A DNA stretch of 54,465 bases from UBA4615 sp046046245 (GCA_046046245.1 JBJOKE010000076.1:1-54465); one strand, 5' to 3'. Counted from the first letter of the stretch, positions 24,977 through 34,730 are shown. A program made the numbers and translations. The notes: generated from the letters alone by a model not told the origin.

Positions 24977-26158
24977 ATGGACACGAGGTGGCGGGCGTTG
25001 TGGGTGCTGTCGGCCGCGCGCGTGGCGATGGGCTACCAGTTCCAGGCGGTCGGCTCGACCGCACCGCTGCTGCGCGAGCACTACGGACTCGCGCTCGCGG
25101 ACCTCGGCTGGCTCGTCGGGCTCTACCTGCTGCCCGGGGTCGTGCTCGCGCTGCCCGGCGGCATGCTGAGCGCCCGATTCGGCGACCGGCGGATCGCGAT
25201 CGCCGGCATGGCCGCGATGGCCGCGGGCGGCGCCCTCTGCGCCGTGGCCGACTCGCTCGCGGTGCTGCAGGCCGGTCGTCTGCTCGGCGGCGTCGGCGGC
25301 GTGCTCTTCAACGTCACGGGAACGAAGATGGTCGCGGACTGGTTCGTCGGGCGGGAGATCGACACCGCGATGGCGATCTACGTCGGTACCTGGCCGCTCG
25401 GCATCGGACTCGGCCTGCTGACGCTCGCGCCGATCGCCGCGACGGCCTCGCCGGCGGCCGCCTTCGGCGCGACCGCGGTGCTGGCCGCGCTGTCCGGGGT
25501 CCTCGTGGCCGCCCTCTACCAGCCGGCGCCGGGGGCGGCGGCAGCGGGACGGCCGCGGCTCTCGTCGCTCGCCGCCGGCGACGTGCCGCGCCTCGCGATC
25601 GCCGCGGCCGGCTGGACCGCCTACAACGTCGCCTTCGCGCTCCTGGTCGCGTTCCTGCCGGTCCTGTTCGTCGCGCGCGGCCTGACGATCGCCGAGGCCG
25701 GCGCCTTCGTCGCGCCGCTGACCGCGACGATGATGATCTCGATCCCGTTCTTCGGTTGGGTCGTCGGCCGCAGCGGGCGCCCGCTCGCGGTCTCGATCAC
25801 CGGCCTCGCCGCCTGGGCCGGCTGCCTGCTCGCGCTCCGCGCGGGCGGCGACCCGCTCGCCTGGCTGATGATCGCCGGCTTCGTGTCGGGCAGCGCGGCC
25901 GGCGTCATGGTCGCCGCCCCCGCGCGCTTCCTCGCGCCCTCGGCACGGGCGATCGGACTGGGGCTCTTCTACACGCTCTACTACGCCGGCATGGCGGTGC
26001 TGCCCCGGGCGGCTGGCGCGATCGCCGATCGGCTGGGCTCGCCGGAGGCGATCCTGCCGATCGCGGTCGCGCTGATCGCCACGGCGGCGGTCGCCCTCGT
26101 GGCGACCCGACTCGCCCCGCCGGCAGCCCAGGTCGCCCCGACCCCGCCCGCACGCTGA
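24977..26158 (+). CDS. MFS transporter
   Basis: A 393-residue major-facilitator protein with 12 predicted helices. The loop between helices 2 and 3 is GGMLSARFGDRRIAIAG, a variant of the MFS signature, and helix 4-5 carries GRLLGGVGGVLFNVTGTKMVADWFVGRE. The closest look is the NNP/cyanate-permease side of the superfamily, but the substrate is not deducible. It has its own promoter, and the next plus-strand gene is 92 bases away after an AT-rich gap. Confidence 0.88.
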   Translation: MDTRWRALWVLSAARVAMGYQFQAVGSTAPLLREHYGLALADLGWLVGLYLLPGVVLALPGGMLSARFGDRRIAIAGMAAMAAGGALCAVADSLAVLQAGRLLGGVGGVLFNVTGTKMVADWFVGREIDTAMAIYVGTWPLGIGLGLLTLAPIAATASPAAAFGATAVLAALSGVLVAALYQPAPGAAAAGRPRLSSLAAGDVPRLAIAAAGWTAYNVAFALLVAFLPVLFVARGLTIAEAGAFVAPLTATMMISIPFFGWVVGRSGRPLAVSITGLAAWAGCLLALRAGGDPLAWLMIAGFVSGSAAGVMVAAPARFLAPSARAIGLGLFYTLYYAGMAVLPRAAGAIADRLGSPEAILPIAVALIATAAVALVATRLAPPAAQVAPTPPAR

Positions 26159-26236
26159 CCTCACTCCGCGTCAGTCTTGCAAAAAAGGTTCGTCTGATTT
26201 CCAGATTACCGTCTTTTTGATCATGAATCGGGCGAC

Positions 26237-26242
26237 TACCAT
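26237..26242 (+). promoter_or_regulatory. candidate -10 element of the haloacid dehalogenase gene
   Basis: TACCAT, 8 bases before the ATG at 26251, with no Shine-Dalgarno. Upstream lies an unusually AT-rich stretch (26176-26227) containing T-runs that may serve as the upstream promoter part. Confidence 0.45.
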
Positions 26243-26250
26243 GGCGCCCC

Positions 26251-26958
26251 ATGCCCGATTCCTCTTCCTCCGGCGCCCGCTCGCCCGTCAGGGCGGTCGT
26301 CTTCGACGCCTACGGCACGCTCTTCGACGTGCATTCGGTCGCGAGCCTCGCCGAGCAGCTGTGGCCGGGCCGCGGCGATGCGCTGTCGCAGGCCTGGCGA
26401 GCCAAGCAGCTCGAGTACTCCTGGCTGCGCGCGATGTCGGGCCGCTTCAAGCCGTTCTGGGACGTGACCCGCGACGCGCTGCGCCAGACCGCCGCGCGCC
26501 TCGGCCTGCCGCTCGACGCCGCCGCAGAGACGCGGCTGATGAACCAGTACGCGTCGCTGTCGGCCTTCCCCGAGAACCTCGACGCGCTGCGCGCGCTGAA
26601 GGCCGCGGGCCTGCCGATCGGCATCCTCACCAACGGCGATCGCGAGATGATCGAGGTGTCGATCCGCAGCGCCGGGATGGACGGCCTCTTCGACCACGTG
26701 CTGTCGTCGACCCAGGCCTCGACCTTCAAGACGCAGCCCGCGATCTACGACCTCGGACCGGCCGCCTTCGGCCTGAAGGCGCGCCAGATCCTGTTCGTCT
26801 CGTCGAACGCCTGGGACGCGATCGCCGCGCGCTGGTACGGCTACACGACCTTCTGGATCAACCGCACGGGCGCGCCGCCCGAGCAGCTCGACACCGAGCC
26901 CGACCACGTCGGGCGACTGCTGACCGACGTGGTCGCGGTCGCCGCGCGGCGGGCCTGA
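26251..26958 (+). CDS. haloacid dehalogenase, type II
   Basis: A 235-residue HAD-fold enzyme that hydrolyses 2-haloacids. Nucleophile Asp19 lies in VVFDAYGTLFDVHSV; the later motifs are ILTNGDREMI, SSTQASTFKTQPAIY and FVSSNAWDAIAA, all typical of L-2-haloacid dehalogenases. The product of monochloroacetate dehalogenation is glycolate, which leads to glyoxylate, the substrate of malate synthase G encoded 55 bases downstream. That functional link is inference. The start is the first ATG, immediately after the probable -10. Confidence 0.92.
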   Translation: MPDSSSSGARSPVRAVVFDAYGTLFDVHSVASLAEQLWPGRGDALSQAWRAKQLEYSWLRAMSGRFKPFWDVTRDALRQTAARLGLPLDAAAETRLMNQYASLSAFPENLDALRALKAAGLPIGILTNGDREMIEVSIRSAGMDGLFDHVLSSTQASTFKTQPAIYDLGPAAFGLKARQILFVSSNAWDAIAARWYGYTTFWINRTGAPPEQLDTEPDHVGRLLTDVVAVAARRA

Positions 26959-27013
26959 GCCCCCCGAGCCCCCCGGGCCCCTTTCCACCTTCCTCCGAAC
27001 CGCGAGCAACGCC

Positions 27014-29179
27014 ATGACCGACCGCATCGAACTCCACGGCCTGAAGGTCGCCCGTCCGCTGCACGACATGATCGTGAACGAGGCCCTGCCGGGCACCGGC
27101 ATCACGGCCGACGCCTTCTGGAAAGGCCTGTCCGGGCTGGTCCACGAGCTGGGCCCGAAGAACCGCGCGCTGCTGGCGAAGCGCGACGACCTGCAGGCGA
27201 AGATCGACGCCTGGCACGCCGCCCGCCGCGGCGCGCCGCTCGACGCCGCCGAGTACACCGGGTTCCTGAAGGAGATCGGCTACCTGATGCCGGACGGACC
27301 CGACTTCTCGGTCGACACCGCGAACGTCGACCCGGAGATCGCGACCATCCCCGGCCCGCAGCTGGTGGTGCCGGTGATGAACGCGCGCTACGCGCTGAAC
27401 GCGGCGAACGCGCGCTGGGGCAGCCTCTACGACGCCCTCTACGGCACCGACGCGATGGGCGACGCGCCGCAGCCCGGCGGCTACGACGAGGCGCGCGGCG
27501 CGCGCGTGATCGCGTGGGCGAAGGACTTCCTCGACCGCGTCGCCCCGCTCGCCGGCGGCGCGAAGCACGCCGACATCACCGCCTACTCGGTCGCGAACGG
27601 CGCGCTGCAGGCACGCACGGCAGCGGGTGCGGTCGGCCTCGCCGACCCGGCGGCCTTCGTCGGCCACTCGGGCGCTGCCGACGCGCCGTCCGCGGTGCTG
27701 CTGAAGCACCACCACCTTCACGTCGAGATCCGCATCGACGCGTCGCACTCGATCGGGAAGACCGATCGCGCGCACGTCGCCGACGTGCTGCTGGAAGCCG
27801 CGATCACCACGATCATGGACTGCGAGGACTCGGTCGCCGCGGTCGACGCCGACGACAAGGCGCTCGCCTACCGCAACTGGCTCGGCCTGATGAAGGGCGA
27901 CCTCGTCGAGACGGTCGCCAAGGGCGGCGGCTCGTTCGAGCGCAGGCTGAACGGCGACCGCACGTACACCGGCGCCGACGGCCGGCCGCTGACGCTCAAG
28001 GGCCGCTCGCTGATGCTGGTCCGCAACGTCGGCCACCTGATGACGAACCCGGCGGTGCTCGACCGCGACGGCCGCGAGGCGCACGAGGGCCTGATCGACG
28101 CGATGGCCACCGTCGCGATCGCGATGCACGACCTGCGCAAGACCGCGGGCGCGCGCAACTCCACGCAGGGCTCGGTCTACGTGGTCAAGCCGAAGATGCA
28201 CGGCCCCGAGGAGGTCGGCTTCGCCGACGAGATCTTCACGCACGTCGAGCGCGCGCTCGGCCTGCCGCGGTACACGGTGAAGATCGGCATCATGGACGAG
28301 GAGCGCCGCACGACGGTCAACCTCAAGGAATGCATCCGCGCCGCGCGTCACCGCGTCGCCTTCATCAACACCGGCTTCCTGGACCGCACCGGCGACGAGA
28401 TCCACACGTCGATGGAGGCGGGCCCGATGGTCCGCAAGGCCGACATGAAGTCCCAGGCCTGGATCCAGGCCTACGAGCTGTGGAACGTCGACGTCGGCCT
28501 CGCCTGCGGCCTGGCCGGCCGCGCCCAGATCGGCAAGGGCATGTGGGCGATGCCGGACCTGATGGCCGCGATGCTGCAGCAGAAGATCGGCCACCCGCAG
28601 GCCGGCGCGAACTGCGCATGGGTGCCCTCGCCCACCGCGGCGACGCTGCACGCCACCCACTACCACCAGGTCGACGTGCTCGCGCGCCAGGTCGAGATCG
28701 CCCGCGGCGGCCGCCGCGCGAAGGTCGACGACATCCTGCGCATCCCGGTGGCCGCGTCGCCGTCGTGGAGCGAGGCCGACAAGGACGCCGAGCTCGCGAA
28801 CAACGCGCAGGGCATCCTCGGCTACGTGGTGCGCTGGGTCGACCAGGGCGTGGGCTGCTCGAAGGTGCCCGACATCAACGACGTCGGCCTGATGGAGGAC
28901 CGCGCGACCTGCCGCATCTCCTCGCAGCACATCGCGAACTGGCTGCACCACGGCGTGGTGACCCGCGAGCGCGTGATGGACGTGATGAAGCGGATGGCCG
29001 CGGTCGTCGACCGCCAGAACGCCGGCGATCCGGCCTACCGGCCGATGGCGCCGTCGTTCGACGGCGTGGCCTTCGAGGCCGCCTGCGACCTTGTGTTTGA
29101 GGGCACGAAGCAGCCCTCGGGCTACACCGAGCCGGTGCTGCACCGTCGACGCCTGGAGCTGAAGGCCGCCGCCCGCTGA
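27014..29179 (+). CDS. glcB: malate synthase G
   Basis: Condenses glyoxylate with acetyl-CoA to malate. The 721-residue length equals the monomeric G-type enzyme. Family landmarks include LLKHHHLHVEIRID, TTIMDCEDSVAAVDADDK, VYVVKPKMHGPEEV and the C-terminal NQ-poor, Cys-containing DRATCRISSQHIANWL. It follows the haloacid dehalogenase by 55 bases, so they may be cotranscribed for two-carbon acid use. There is no glyoxylate-cycle partner (isocitrate lyase) in the window. Confidence 0.96.
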   Translation: MTDRIELHGLKVARPLHDMIVNEALPGTGITADAFWKGLSGLVHELGPKNRALLAKRDDLQAKIDAWHAARRGAPLDAAEYTGFLKEIGYLMPDGPDFSVDTANVDPEIATIPGPQLVVPVMNARYALNAANARWGSLYDALYGTDAMGDAPQPGGYDEARGARVIAWAKDFLDRVAPLAGGAKHADITAYSVANGALQARTAAGAVGLADPAAFVGHSGAADAPSAVLLKHHHLHVEIRIDASHSIGKTDRAHVADVLLEAAITTIMDCEDSVAAVDADDKALAYRNWLGLMKGDLVETVAKGGGSFERRLNGDRTYTGADGRPLTLKGRSLMLVRNVGHLMTNPAVLDRDGREAHEGLIDAMATVAIAMHDLRKTAGARNSTQGSVYVVKPKMHGPEEVGFADEIFTHVERALGLPRYTVKIGIMDEERRTTVNLKECIRAARHRVAFINTGFLDRTGDEIHTSMEAGPMVRKADMKSQAWIQAYELWNVDVGLACGLAGRAQIGKGMWAMPDLMAAMLQQKIGHPQAGANCAWVPSPTAATLHATHYHQVDVLARQVEIARGGRRAKVDDILRIPVAASPSWSEADKDAELANNAQGILGYVVRWVDQGVGCSKVPDINDVGLMEDRATCRISSQHIANWLHHGVVTRERVMDVMKRMAAVVDRQNAGDPAYRPMAPSFDGVAFEAACDLVFEGTKQPSGYTEPVLHRRRLELKAAAR

Positions 29180-29304
29180 GGATCGCCGGGCGTTGACCGG
29201 GGCCCTGCGGCAAGGGGGCCTCGCGGCACGGGTCGCCCCGCACTGACGGCGGCGACCCGCGTCGTGTCACCATCGCGTCGACCCCGACCGCGAGGAGACC
29301 CCGC

Positions 29305-30105
29305 ATGAGCACCCCCCGCACCACCCCCGTCCGCTACCGCGTCGCCGACGGCGTCGCCGAGATCCTGCTCGACCACGCACCGGTCAACGCGCTGACCGTA
29401 CCGATGCTCGACGCGCTGCTCGCCGCGTTCGAGCGTGCCGCGGCCGACGACTCGGCCCGCGCGGTCGTGCTCGGCAGCACGGTGCCGAAGCGGTTCTGCG
29501 CGGGCCTCGACCTCAAGGCCTTCTCCGAGCAGGACGGCGACGGCGTTCGGGCGCTGCTCGAGCGGCTCTACACGCGCTTCACCGACGTCCAGCACCGCCT
29601 CGGCAAGCCCTCGATCGCCGCGGTCTCCGGCACGGCGCGCGGCGGCGGCATGACGCTCGCGATCTCGTGCGACCTGATCGTCGTCGACCGCGACGCGGAC
29701 CTGGGCTACCCCGAGGTCGACGTCGGCGTGATCCCGGCGATCCACTTCGCGCACCTGCCGCGGATCGTCGGCAAGCACCGCGCGTTCGACCTGCTCTTCA
29801 CCGGCCGCACCTTCGGCGCGCAGGAGGCGCACGAGCTCGGGCTGGCGAGCCGGATCGCCGAGCCGGGCACCGCGCTGGCGACGGCGCACGAGCTCGCGCG
29901 CGTGCTCGCGGCCAAGCCGCCGCGCGTACTGCGGATGGCCCGCGAGGCCTTCCTGCGCGAGATCGACGCCGGCGGCGGCTACCGTCACGGCGTGGCGACC
30001 GCGGTCGAGAACTTCTGCAACGTCGCGGCCACGCCCGAATCGAAGGCCGGCATCCGCGCGTTCGTCGACCGGCCGCGGCGCAGCGTGGACCGCGCGCCGC
30101 GCTGA
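29305..30105 (+). CDS. enoyl-CoA hydratase/isomerase family protein
   Basis: A 266-residue crotonase-fold protein. The oxyanion-hole segments are KRFCAGLDLKAFSE and GTARGGGMTLAISCDLIV, and the ADLGYPEVDVGVIPA segment carries the Glu position expected of hydratases. Ribosome-binding site GAGGAG before the ATG. It stands alone on the plus strand, convergent with a Bug-type binding protein. Substrate unknown; the standard beta-oxidation enzyme is usually in an operon with a thiolase. Confidence 0.9.
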   Translation: MSTPRTTPVRYRVADGVAEILLDHAPVNALTVPMLDALLAAFERAAADDSARAVVLGSTVPKRFCAGLDLKAFSEQDGDGVRALLERLYTRFTDVQHRLGKPSIAAVSGTARGGGMTLAISCDLIVVDRDADLGYPEVDVGVIPAIHFAHLPRIVGKHRAFDLLFTGRTFGAQEAHELGLASRIAEPGTALATAHELARVLAAKPPRVLRMAREAFLREIDAGGGYRHGVATAVENFCNVAATPESKAGIRAFVDRPRRSVDRAPR

Positions 30106-30110
30106 CCCGG

Positions 30111-30125
30111 GCGGCGTCGCGCCGC
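30111..30125. terminator. hairpin between convergent genes
   Basis: GCGGCG pairs with CGCCGC across a 3-base loop in the 31-base gap between the hydratase and Bug gene stops. No T-tract. Confidence 0.3.
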
Positions 30126-30136
30126 GGCGGGCCGCG

Positions 30137-31120
30137 TCACTCGAGCGTGATGCCCGCCTCGCGGATGATCGCGCCCCACTTGCGCGCCTCGGCGTCGATG
30201 AAGGACGCGAACTCGGCGGGCGTGCCGCCGCCGGCGATCAGCCCCTGCTTCGCGAGGCCCTCGCGCACGGCCGGGTCCTTCAGCACCGCGTCGACGTCGG
30301 TCGCGATCTTCCGGACGACGTCGGCCGGCGTGCCCGCGGGCGCGAAGAGCCCGTTCCACGCGAGCGCCTCGAAGCCCGCGAACCCCTGCTCGGCGACCGT
30401 CGGCAGGTCCTTCAGGACCTCGGTGCGCTTCAGGCTGGTGGCCGCGAGGAGCTTCACGCGGCCCGACTGGATCATCGGCAGCAGCGCGGGCGCGACCGTC
30501 ATCAGCGCCTGCGTGTCGCCGGCCGCGAGCGAGGTGGCCGCCGGCGGCGAGCCGTTGTAGGCGACGTGCGTCGCCTGGAAGCCGGCCGCGCGCCGGAAGA
30601 GCTCCATCGTCAGGTGCGACGAACTGCCCGCGCCGACCGAGCCGTAGTTGAGCCGGTCGCCCTGCTGCTTCGCCCACGCGACGAACTCGGGCAGCGTGCT
30701 CGCCGGCACCGACGCCGGCACCGCGAGCACGTTCGGCTGCGAGGTGGTCAGCACGACCGGCACCAGCTGCTTCGCCGGGTCGTAGGGCATCTTGCGGTAC
30801 ATGAAGGGCCCGAATGCGATCGGCCCGTTGAAGCCGATGCCGAGGGTCTGTCCGTCGGGCGCGGCCTTGGCCACCGCGTCCATGCCGATCATCCCGCCCG
30901 CACCCGCCTTGTTCTCGACGACCACCGGCTGGCCCCAGCGGGCGCGCAGCGGCTCGGCGAGCGCGCGGACGATCACGTCGAGCGAGCTGCCCGGGGGCGC
31001 CGGAACGACCACGCGCACCGGCCGGTCGGGCCACGCCCAGGCGGGGGCGGCCGCTGCGGCCATCGCGACGAGGACACTGAGCTGGGCGGCCGCTGCGGCG
31101 AGCCACTTCGGAATTCGCAT
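30137..31120 (-). CDS. Bug-family (TctC-type) periplasmic binding protein
   Basis: A 327-residue periplasmic solute receptor. The signal peptide ends around AWA-W (residues ~29), and the mature part begins WPDRPVRVVVPAPPGSSLDVIVRALA, the classic Bug opening; GQPVVVENKAGAGGMIG and the FAPAGTPADVV segment follow. No TctA or TctB is adjacent, so it is one of the many orphan Bug proteins of Burkholderiales; the ligand is probably a carboxylate. Ribosome-binding site AGGAG; a TACCAT -10 lies at 31172-31177. Confidence 0.93.
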   Translation of the reverse strand: MRIPKWLAAAAAQLSVLVAMAAAAAPAWAWPDRPVRVVVPAPPGSSLDVIVRALAEPLRARWGQPVVVENKAGAGGMIGMDAVAKAAPDGQTLGIGFNGPIAFGPFMYRKMPYDPAKQLVPVVLTTSQPNVLAVPASVPASTLPEFVAWAKQQGDRLNYGSVGAGSSSHLTMELFRRAAGFQATHVAYNGSPPAATSLAAGDTQALMTVAPALLPMIQSGRVKLLAATSLKRTEVLKDLPTVAEQGFAGFEALAWNGLFAPAGTPADVVRKIATDVDAVLKDPAVREGLAKQGLIAGGGTPAEFASFIDAEARKWGAIIREAGITLE

Positions 31121-31305
31121 CGGGGGCACTCCTGTCGGTCGGCACGGGCTCGCCGCCCGCGCGCGAGCGCCATGGTAGCCCGGCCGCGGCCGGGCGCCGC
31201 GGCGCCGGGGCGACGCGCCCCGGGTCCGAACGGGCGGGCCGCGACGCAGGCGCCGACGCTTTCGTGGCACAGTCGCGCCGTTCGCGGGTCGGCGGGAGGC
31301 AGACG

Positions 31306-33093
31306 ATGGAACGCAGGTTCACTCGGTACCGGGCTGTGCTCGGGGCGCTGGCGATGATGGCGGCCTGCTTCGCGCCACTGCCCTGCACGGCGGCCGGATC
31401 AGCAGCGACGCCGACTGCCGCACCTGCGGCGCTGCCCCGGGAGTCGCCCGCCGCGCCCCAGGCCCATGCGCCGCGGGCCGAAGGCACGGCAGCCGCCGCG
31501 ACCGTCCCGCGGGCCGACGCCGACGCGCCGGGCGCCCCCGCGCCGCCCGAGGCGGTCATCAGCGTCTTCAACCGCCCGGTCGCGACCCTGCGCGCGACGC
31601 TGTTCGGCACCGTGCCGGCCGACCGTGCGCGCCGCGCCCGCGCGGCGGTCGACGAGACGCTCGCGCTCGGCGGCCCCGGAGAGGTGACGACCGAGACCGT
31701 GCCGCAGGGTGTGGTCATCAAGGTCGACGGCCGCTTCGCGTTCGTCGTCCAGCCCGAGGACGCCGACCGGGTCCGTGGCGAGACGCTCGAGCAGGCCGCC
31801 GGGGCGGCCACGACGCGGCTGCGCGAGGCGATCGCTGCCACCCGCGAGGCCCGCGACGTGTCGAGCCTGCTGCGCGGCGCGCTCGGGGCGCTGGCCGCGA
31901 CCGTCGTCGCCGCGGCGCTCGCCCTCGGTTCGCGTGCGGTGTTCCGCTCGCTCGGGCGGCGGCTGATCCGGGCGGCCGACTCCGGCGCAGGACGACTGCG
32001 GCTGGGCGGCACCGAGGTCGTGAGCCGCGACCGCGTGCTCGACGCGGTGCGCCGCAGCCTCGTCGGTCTGCGCTGGCTGGTGCTGCTCGCGATCGCCTAC
32101 GAGTGGCTGGGCGTGGTGCTCGGCCGCTTCGCGTACACCCGGCCGTGGGGCGAGCATCTCAATCGATTCCTGCTCGACGTGCTCGGCACGCTCGGCAGCG
32201 GCGTGCTCTCGGCGCTGCCCGGCCTCGCTGTGGCGCTGATCATCTTCGCGATCGCGGCCGCGGCGGCGCGCGCGCTCGCCGCCTTCCTCGACCGCGCCGC
32301 GCGCACCCCCGGCGCGCTGACCTGGCTCGATGCCGACACCGTGCGACCGGCACGCCGGCTCGCCGTCACCGGGATATGGCTGTTCGCGCTCGCGATGGCC
32401 TATCCGTACCTGCCCGGGTCCGACAGCGAGGCCTTCCGCGGCCTGTCGGTGCTCGTCGGTCTCATGCTCTCGCTGGGCGGCTCGAGCCTCGTCGGGCAGG
32501 CCGCGAGCGGCCTGGTGCTGATGTACACGCGCACGCTGCGCGTCGGCGAGTTCGTCCACATCGCCGGTCACGAGGGCACGATCGTGGAACTCGGCACCTT
32601 CACGACGCGGATCCGCACCGGCCGCGGCGAGGAGCTGACGCTGCCGAACTCGCTGGTGATGGGATCGGTGACCCGCAACTACTCGCGTGCCGTGGAGGGA
32701 CGCGGCTTCGTGATCGACACCGAGGTCACCATCGGCTACGACACGCCGTGGCGGCAGGTGCACGCGATGCTCGTCGAGGCCGCGCGACGCACGCCGGGCG
32801 TGCTCGACGCCCCGCCGCCCCGGGTCTTCCAGACTGCGCTGTCGGACTTCTATCCGCAGTACCGCCTCGTCTGCCAGGCCGTGCCGGCGGATCCGCGGCC
32901 TCGGGCCGAGGTCCTGAGCGCCCTGCACGAGGCCATCCAGGACGTGTTCAACGAGAACGGCGTGCAGATCATGTCGCCGCACTACTTCGACGATCCCGAC
33001 ACGGCGAAGGTGGTGCCGCCCTCGGCCTGGTCGCCGCCGCTGGCGCGCCGAGCGTCGGTGCCGACCCCGGCGCCGCAGGCGCCGCGCCCCTGA
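31306..33093 (+). CDS. MscS-family mechanosensitive channel
   Basis: A 595-residue inner-membrane protein. It has a signal-like N-terminus, an Ala/Pro-rich periplasmic segment of ~180 residues, about five helices, then the MscS core: pore helix LGGSSLVGQAASGLVLMYTR and the beta domain GEFVHIAGHEGTIVELGTFTTRIRT followed by the LPNSLVMGSVTRNYSR motif. A short Pro-rich tail ends it. Start is ATG at 31306, with GGGAGGC just upstream; a longer form would lack a ribosome-binding site. Opens under hypo-osmotic tension. Confidence 0.93.
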   Translation: MERRFTRYRAVLGALAMMAACFAPLPCTAAGSAATPTAAPAALPRESPAAPQAHAPRAEGTAAAATVPRADADAPGAPAPPEAVISVFNRPVATLRATLFGTVPADRARRARAAVDETLALGGPGEVTTETVPQGVVIKVDGRFAFVVQPEDADRVRGETLEQAAGAATTRLREAIAATREARDVSSLLRGALGALAATVVAAALALGSRAVFRSLGRRLIRAADSGAGRLRLGGTEVVSRDRVLDAVRRSLVGLRWLVLLAIAYEWLGVVLGRFAYTRPWGEHLNRFLLDVLGTLGSGVLSALPGLAVALIIFAIAAAAARALAAFLDRAARTPGALTWLDADTVRPARRLAVTGIWLFALAMAYPYLPGSDSEAFRGLSVLVGLMLSLGGSSLVGQAASGLVLMYTRTLRVGEFVHIAGHEGTIVELGTFTTRIRTGRGEELTLPNSLVMGSVTRNYSRAVEGRGFVIDTEVTIGYDTPWRQVHAMLVEAARRTPGVLDAPPPRVFQTALSDFYPQYRLVCQAVPADPRPRAEVLSALHEAIQDVFNENGVQIMSPHYFDDPDTAKVVPPSAWSPPLARRASVPTPAPQAPRP

Positions 33094-33111
33094 GCGCCCC
33101 GCGCCGTGCGT

Positions 33112-33624
33112 TCAGCCCGGTCCGTCGAGCCGCACGATCCGACGCAGCGCGAGCGAGAACGGCCCCTCCTGCCGGTCGCCGACCAGCAGCCCGAGCTGCC
33201 GCACCCGCGCCGGCTCGAGCGGTGGCGCGCCGGGCACGGCGCGGCCGCGCAGCCGGGCCTCGAAGGCCTCGCGGGGCAGTTCGATCGACGCCCATCGCCC
33301 GGCCGGCGGCTCGAACTCGACCTGGTAGGAGGGCGCATCGAAACCGTCGACGACGAACAGCGCCAGCCGGTAGCGACGCCCGTCGCCGCGCGACTCCAGC
33401 CGCCAGCCCCGCGTGTCCGGCCCGCCGAGCGCCAGTCCGGCCGCGCGCACCGAGGCGAACCCGCCCCCGCGATCGAGCGAGACCATGCCCTCGAAGACGG
33501 CGTGCCCGGCCGGATCGAAACGCATCCGGCTGCTCGACACCCCGCCCATCACGCGATCGTCGATCGCAAGCCAGCCCGCGACCGCCTCCGGTCGATCGAA
33601 CACCACCTCGGTCAGTCCCGACAT
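33112..33624 (-). CDS. CIA30-family protein
   Basis: A 170-residue protein with the CIA30/NDUFAF1 fold: WLAIDDRVMGGVSSSRM near residue 17, then GMVSLDRGGGFASVRA and the late LGLLVGDRQEGPFSLALRRI. In mitochondria the family helps complex I assembly; bacterial members are of unknown function and are galactose-binding-like. A TACGAT -10 is present at 33726-33731 on the minus strand. It is convergent with the MscS gene, with 18 bases between stops. Confidence 0.9.
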   Translation of the reverse strand: MSGLTEVVFDRPEAVAGWLAIDDRVMGGVSSSRMRFDPAGHAVFEGMVSLDRGGGFASVRAAGLALGGPDTRGWRLESRGDGRRYRLALFVVDGFDAPSYQVEFEPPAGRWASIELPREAFEARLRGRAVPGAPPLEPARVRQLGLLVGDRQEGPFSLALRRIVRLDGPG

Positions 33625-33806
33625 GCGAAGCCTCCCTGCGCCGACCGGGCGGAGCGCTCGGCGATCCGGGCGCGGCGACCGAGCCCGCGGCGAGCATGGA
33701 CGCGCCGCGCGCGTCCGCAGACGGGATCGTATCGGAGCGATGGACGCGGTCCGCCCCTCGGCCCGACGGCCGATGCGCCGCGGGTGCCCCCTGCCTGGAT
33801 GTCCCG

Positions 33807-34730
33807 TTGAAGCGATCGCTGTCCATCGTCCTGCTCGCCCTGTTGGGCATCGGTTCCGCATGGCTGTGGACGCCCGACCGGCCGCGTGCCGAACTCGAGG
33901 CCCGCTGGCTCGCGTCGCCCGCCGACCTCGCCGACCTCGCCGGCACCCGCGTCCACGTCCGCGACGAGGGCCCGCGCGACGCACCGGCGGTCGTGCTGCT
34001 GCACGGCTTCGGATCGAGCCTGCAGACCTGGGACGCATGGGCCGCGGCGCTCGGCGGCCGCTGGCGCGTGCTGCGCCTGGACCTGCCCGGGCACGGGCTG
34101 ACCGGCCCCGACCCGACCGGCGACTACGGCGATACCCGCAGCCATGCGCTGCTCGACGCGCTGCTCGACACGCGCGGGCTGGCGCGCGCGACCATCGTCG
34201 GCCACTCCATCGGCGGCCGCATCGCGTGGAGCTATGCCGCCGCACGCCCCGGGCGCATCGAGCGCCTGGTGCTGGTCGCGCCGGACGGTTTCGCGAGCCC
34301 GGGCTTCGAGTACGGCCGCGCCCCCGACGTGCCCGCGGTGCTCGGCGCGATGCGCTGGGCGCTGCCGCGCGCGGCGCTGCGCGCGAACCTCGAGGCCGCA
34401 TTCGCCGATCCGGCCCGCCTCACCGACGGGCTCGTCGACCGCTACCACGCGCTGATGCTCGCGCCGGGCAACCGCGACGCGATGCTCGCGCGGATGCGGC
34501 AGACCGTGCTGCAGGACCCGCGGCCCCGGCTCGCGACGATCGAGGCCCCGGTGCTGCTCCTGTGGGGCGAGCGCGACGCGATGATCCCGGTGGCGAACGC
34601 GGACGACTACGTGGAGGCGCTGCGGCACGCGGCGCTCGTCCGGCTGCCGGGTGTCGGCCACGTGCCGCAGGAGGAGGCGCCCGACGCATCGGTTCGCGCC
34701 GTCGTCGCCTGGCTGGACGGCGCTCGCTGA
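33807..34730 (+). CDS. membrane-anchored alpha/beta hydrolase
   Basis: A 307-residue hydrolase. An N-terminal hydrophobic helix (residues ~4-21) serves as signal anchor. The oxyanion segment is VVLLHGFGSS, the nucleophile elbow GHSIGG with Ser134, the acid in LLWGERDAMIP and the His in GVGHVPQEEAP, which is a complete triad. No ATG fits; the TTG at 33807 gives the proper anchor, so the start is somewhat uncertain. It lies next to the start of the ars region but not in its operon. Substrate unknown. Confidence 0.85.
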   Translation: MKRSLSIVLLALLGIGSAWLWTPDRPRAELEARWLASPADLADLAGTRVHVRDEGPRDAPAVVLLHGFGSSLQTWDAWAAALGGRWRVLRLDLPGHGLTGPDPTGDYGDTRSHALLDALLDTRGLARATIVGHSIGGRIAWSYAAARPGRIERLVLVAPDGFASPGFEYGRAPDVPAVLGAMRWALPRAALRANLEAAFADPARLTDGLVDRYHALMLAPGNRDAMLARMRQTVLQDPRPRLATIEAPVLLLWGERDAMIPVANADDYVEALRHAALVRLPGVGHVPQEEAPDASVRAVVAWLDGAR

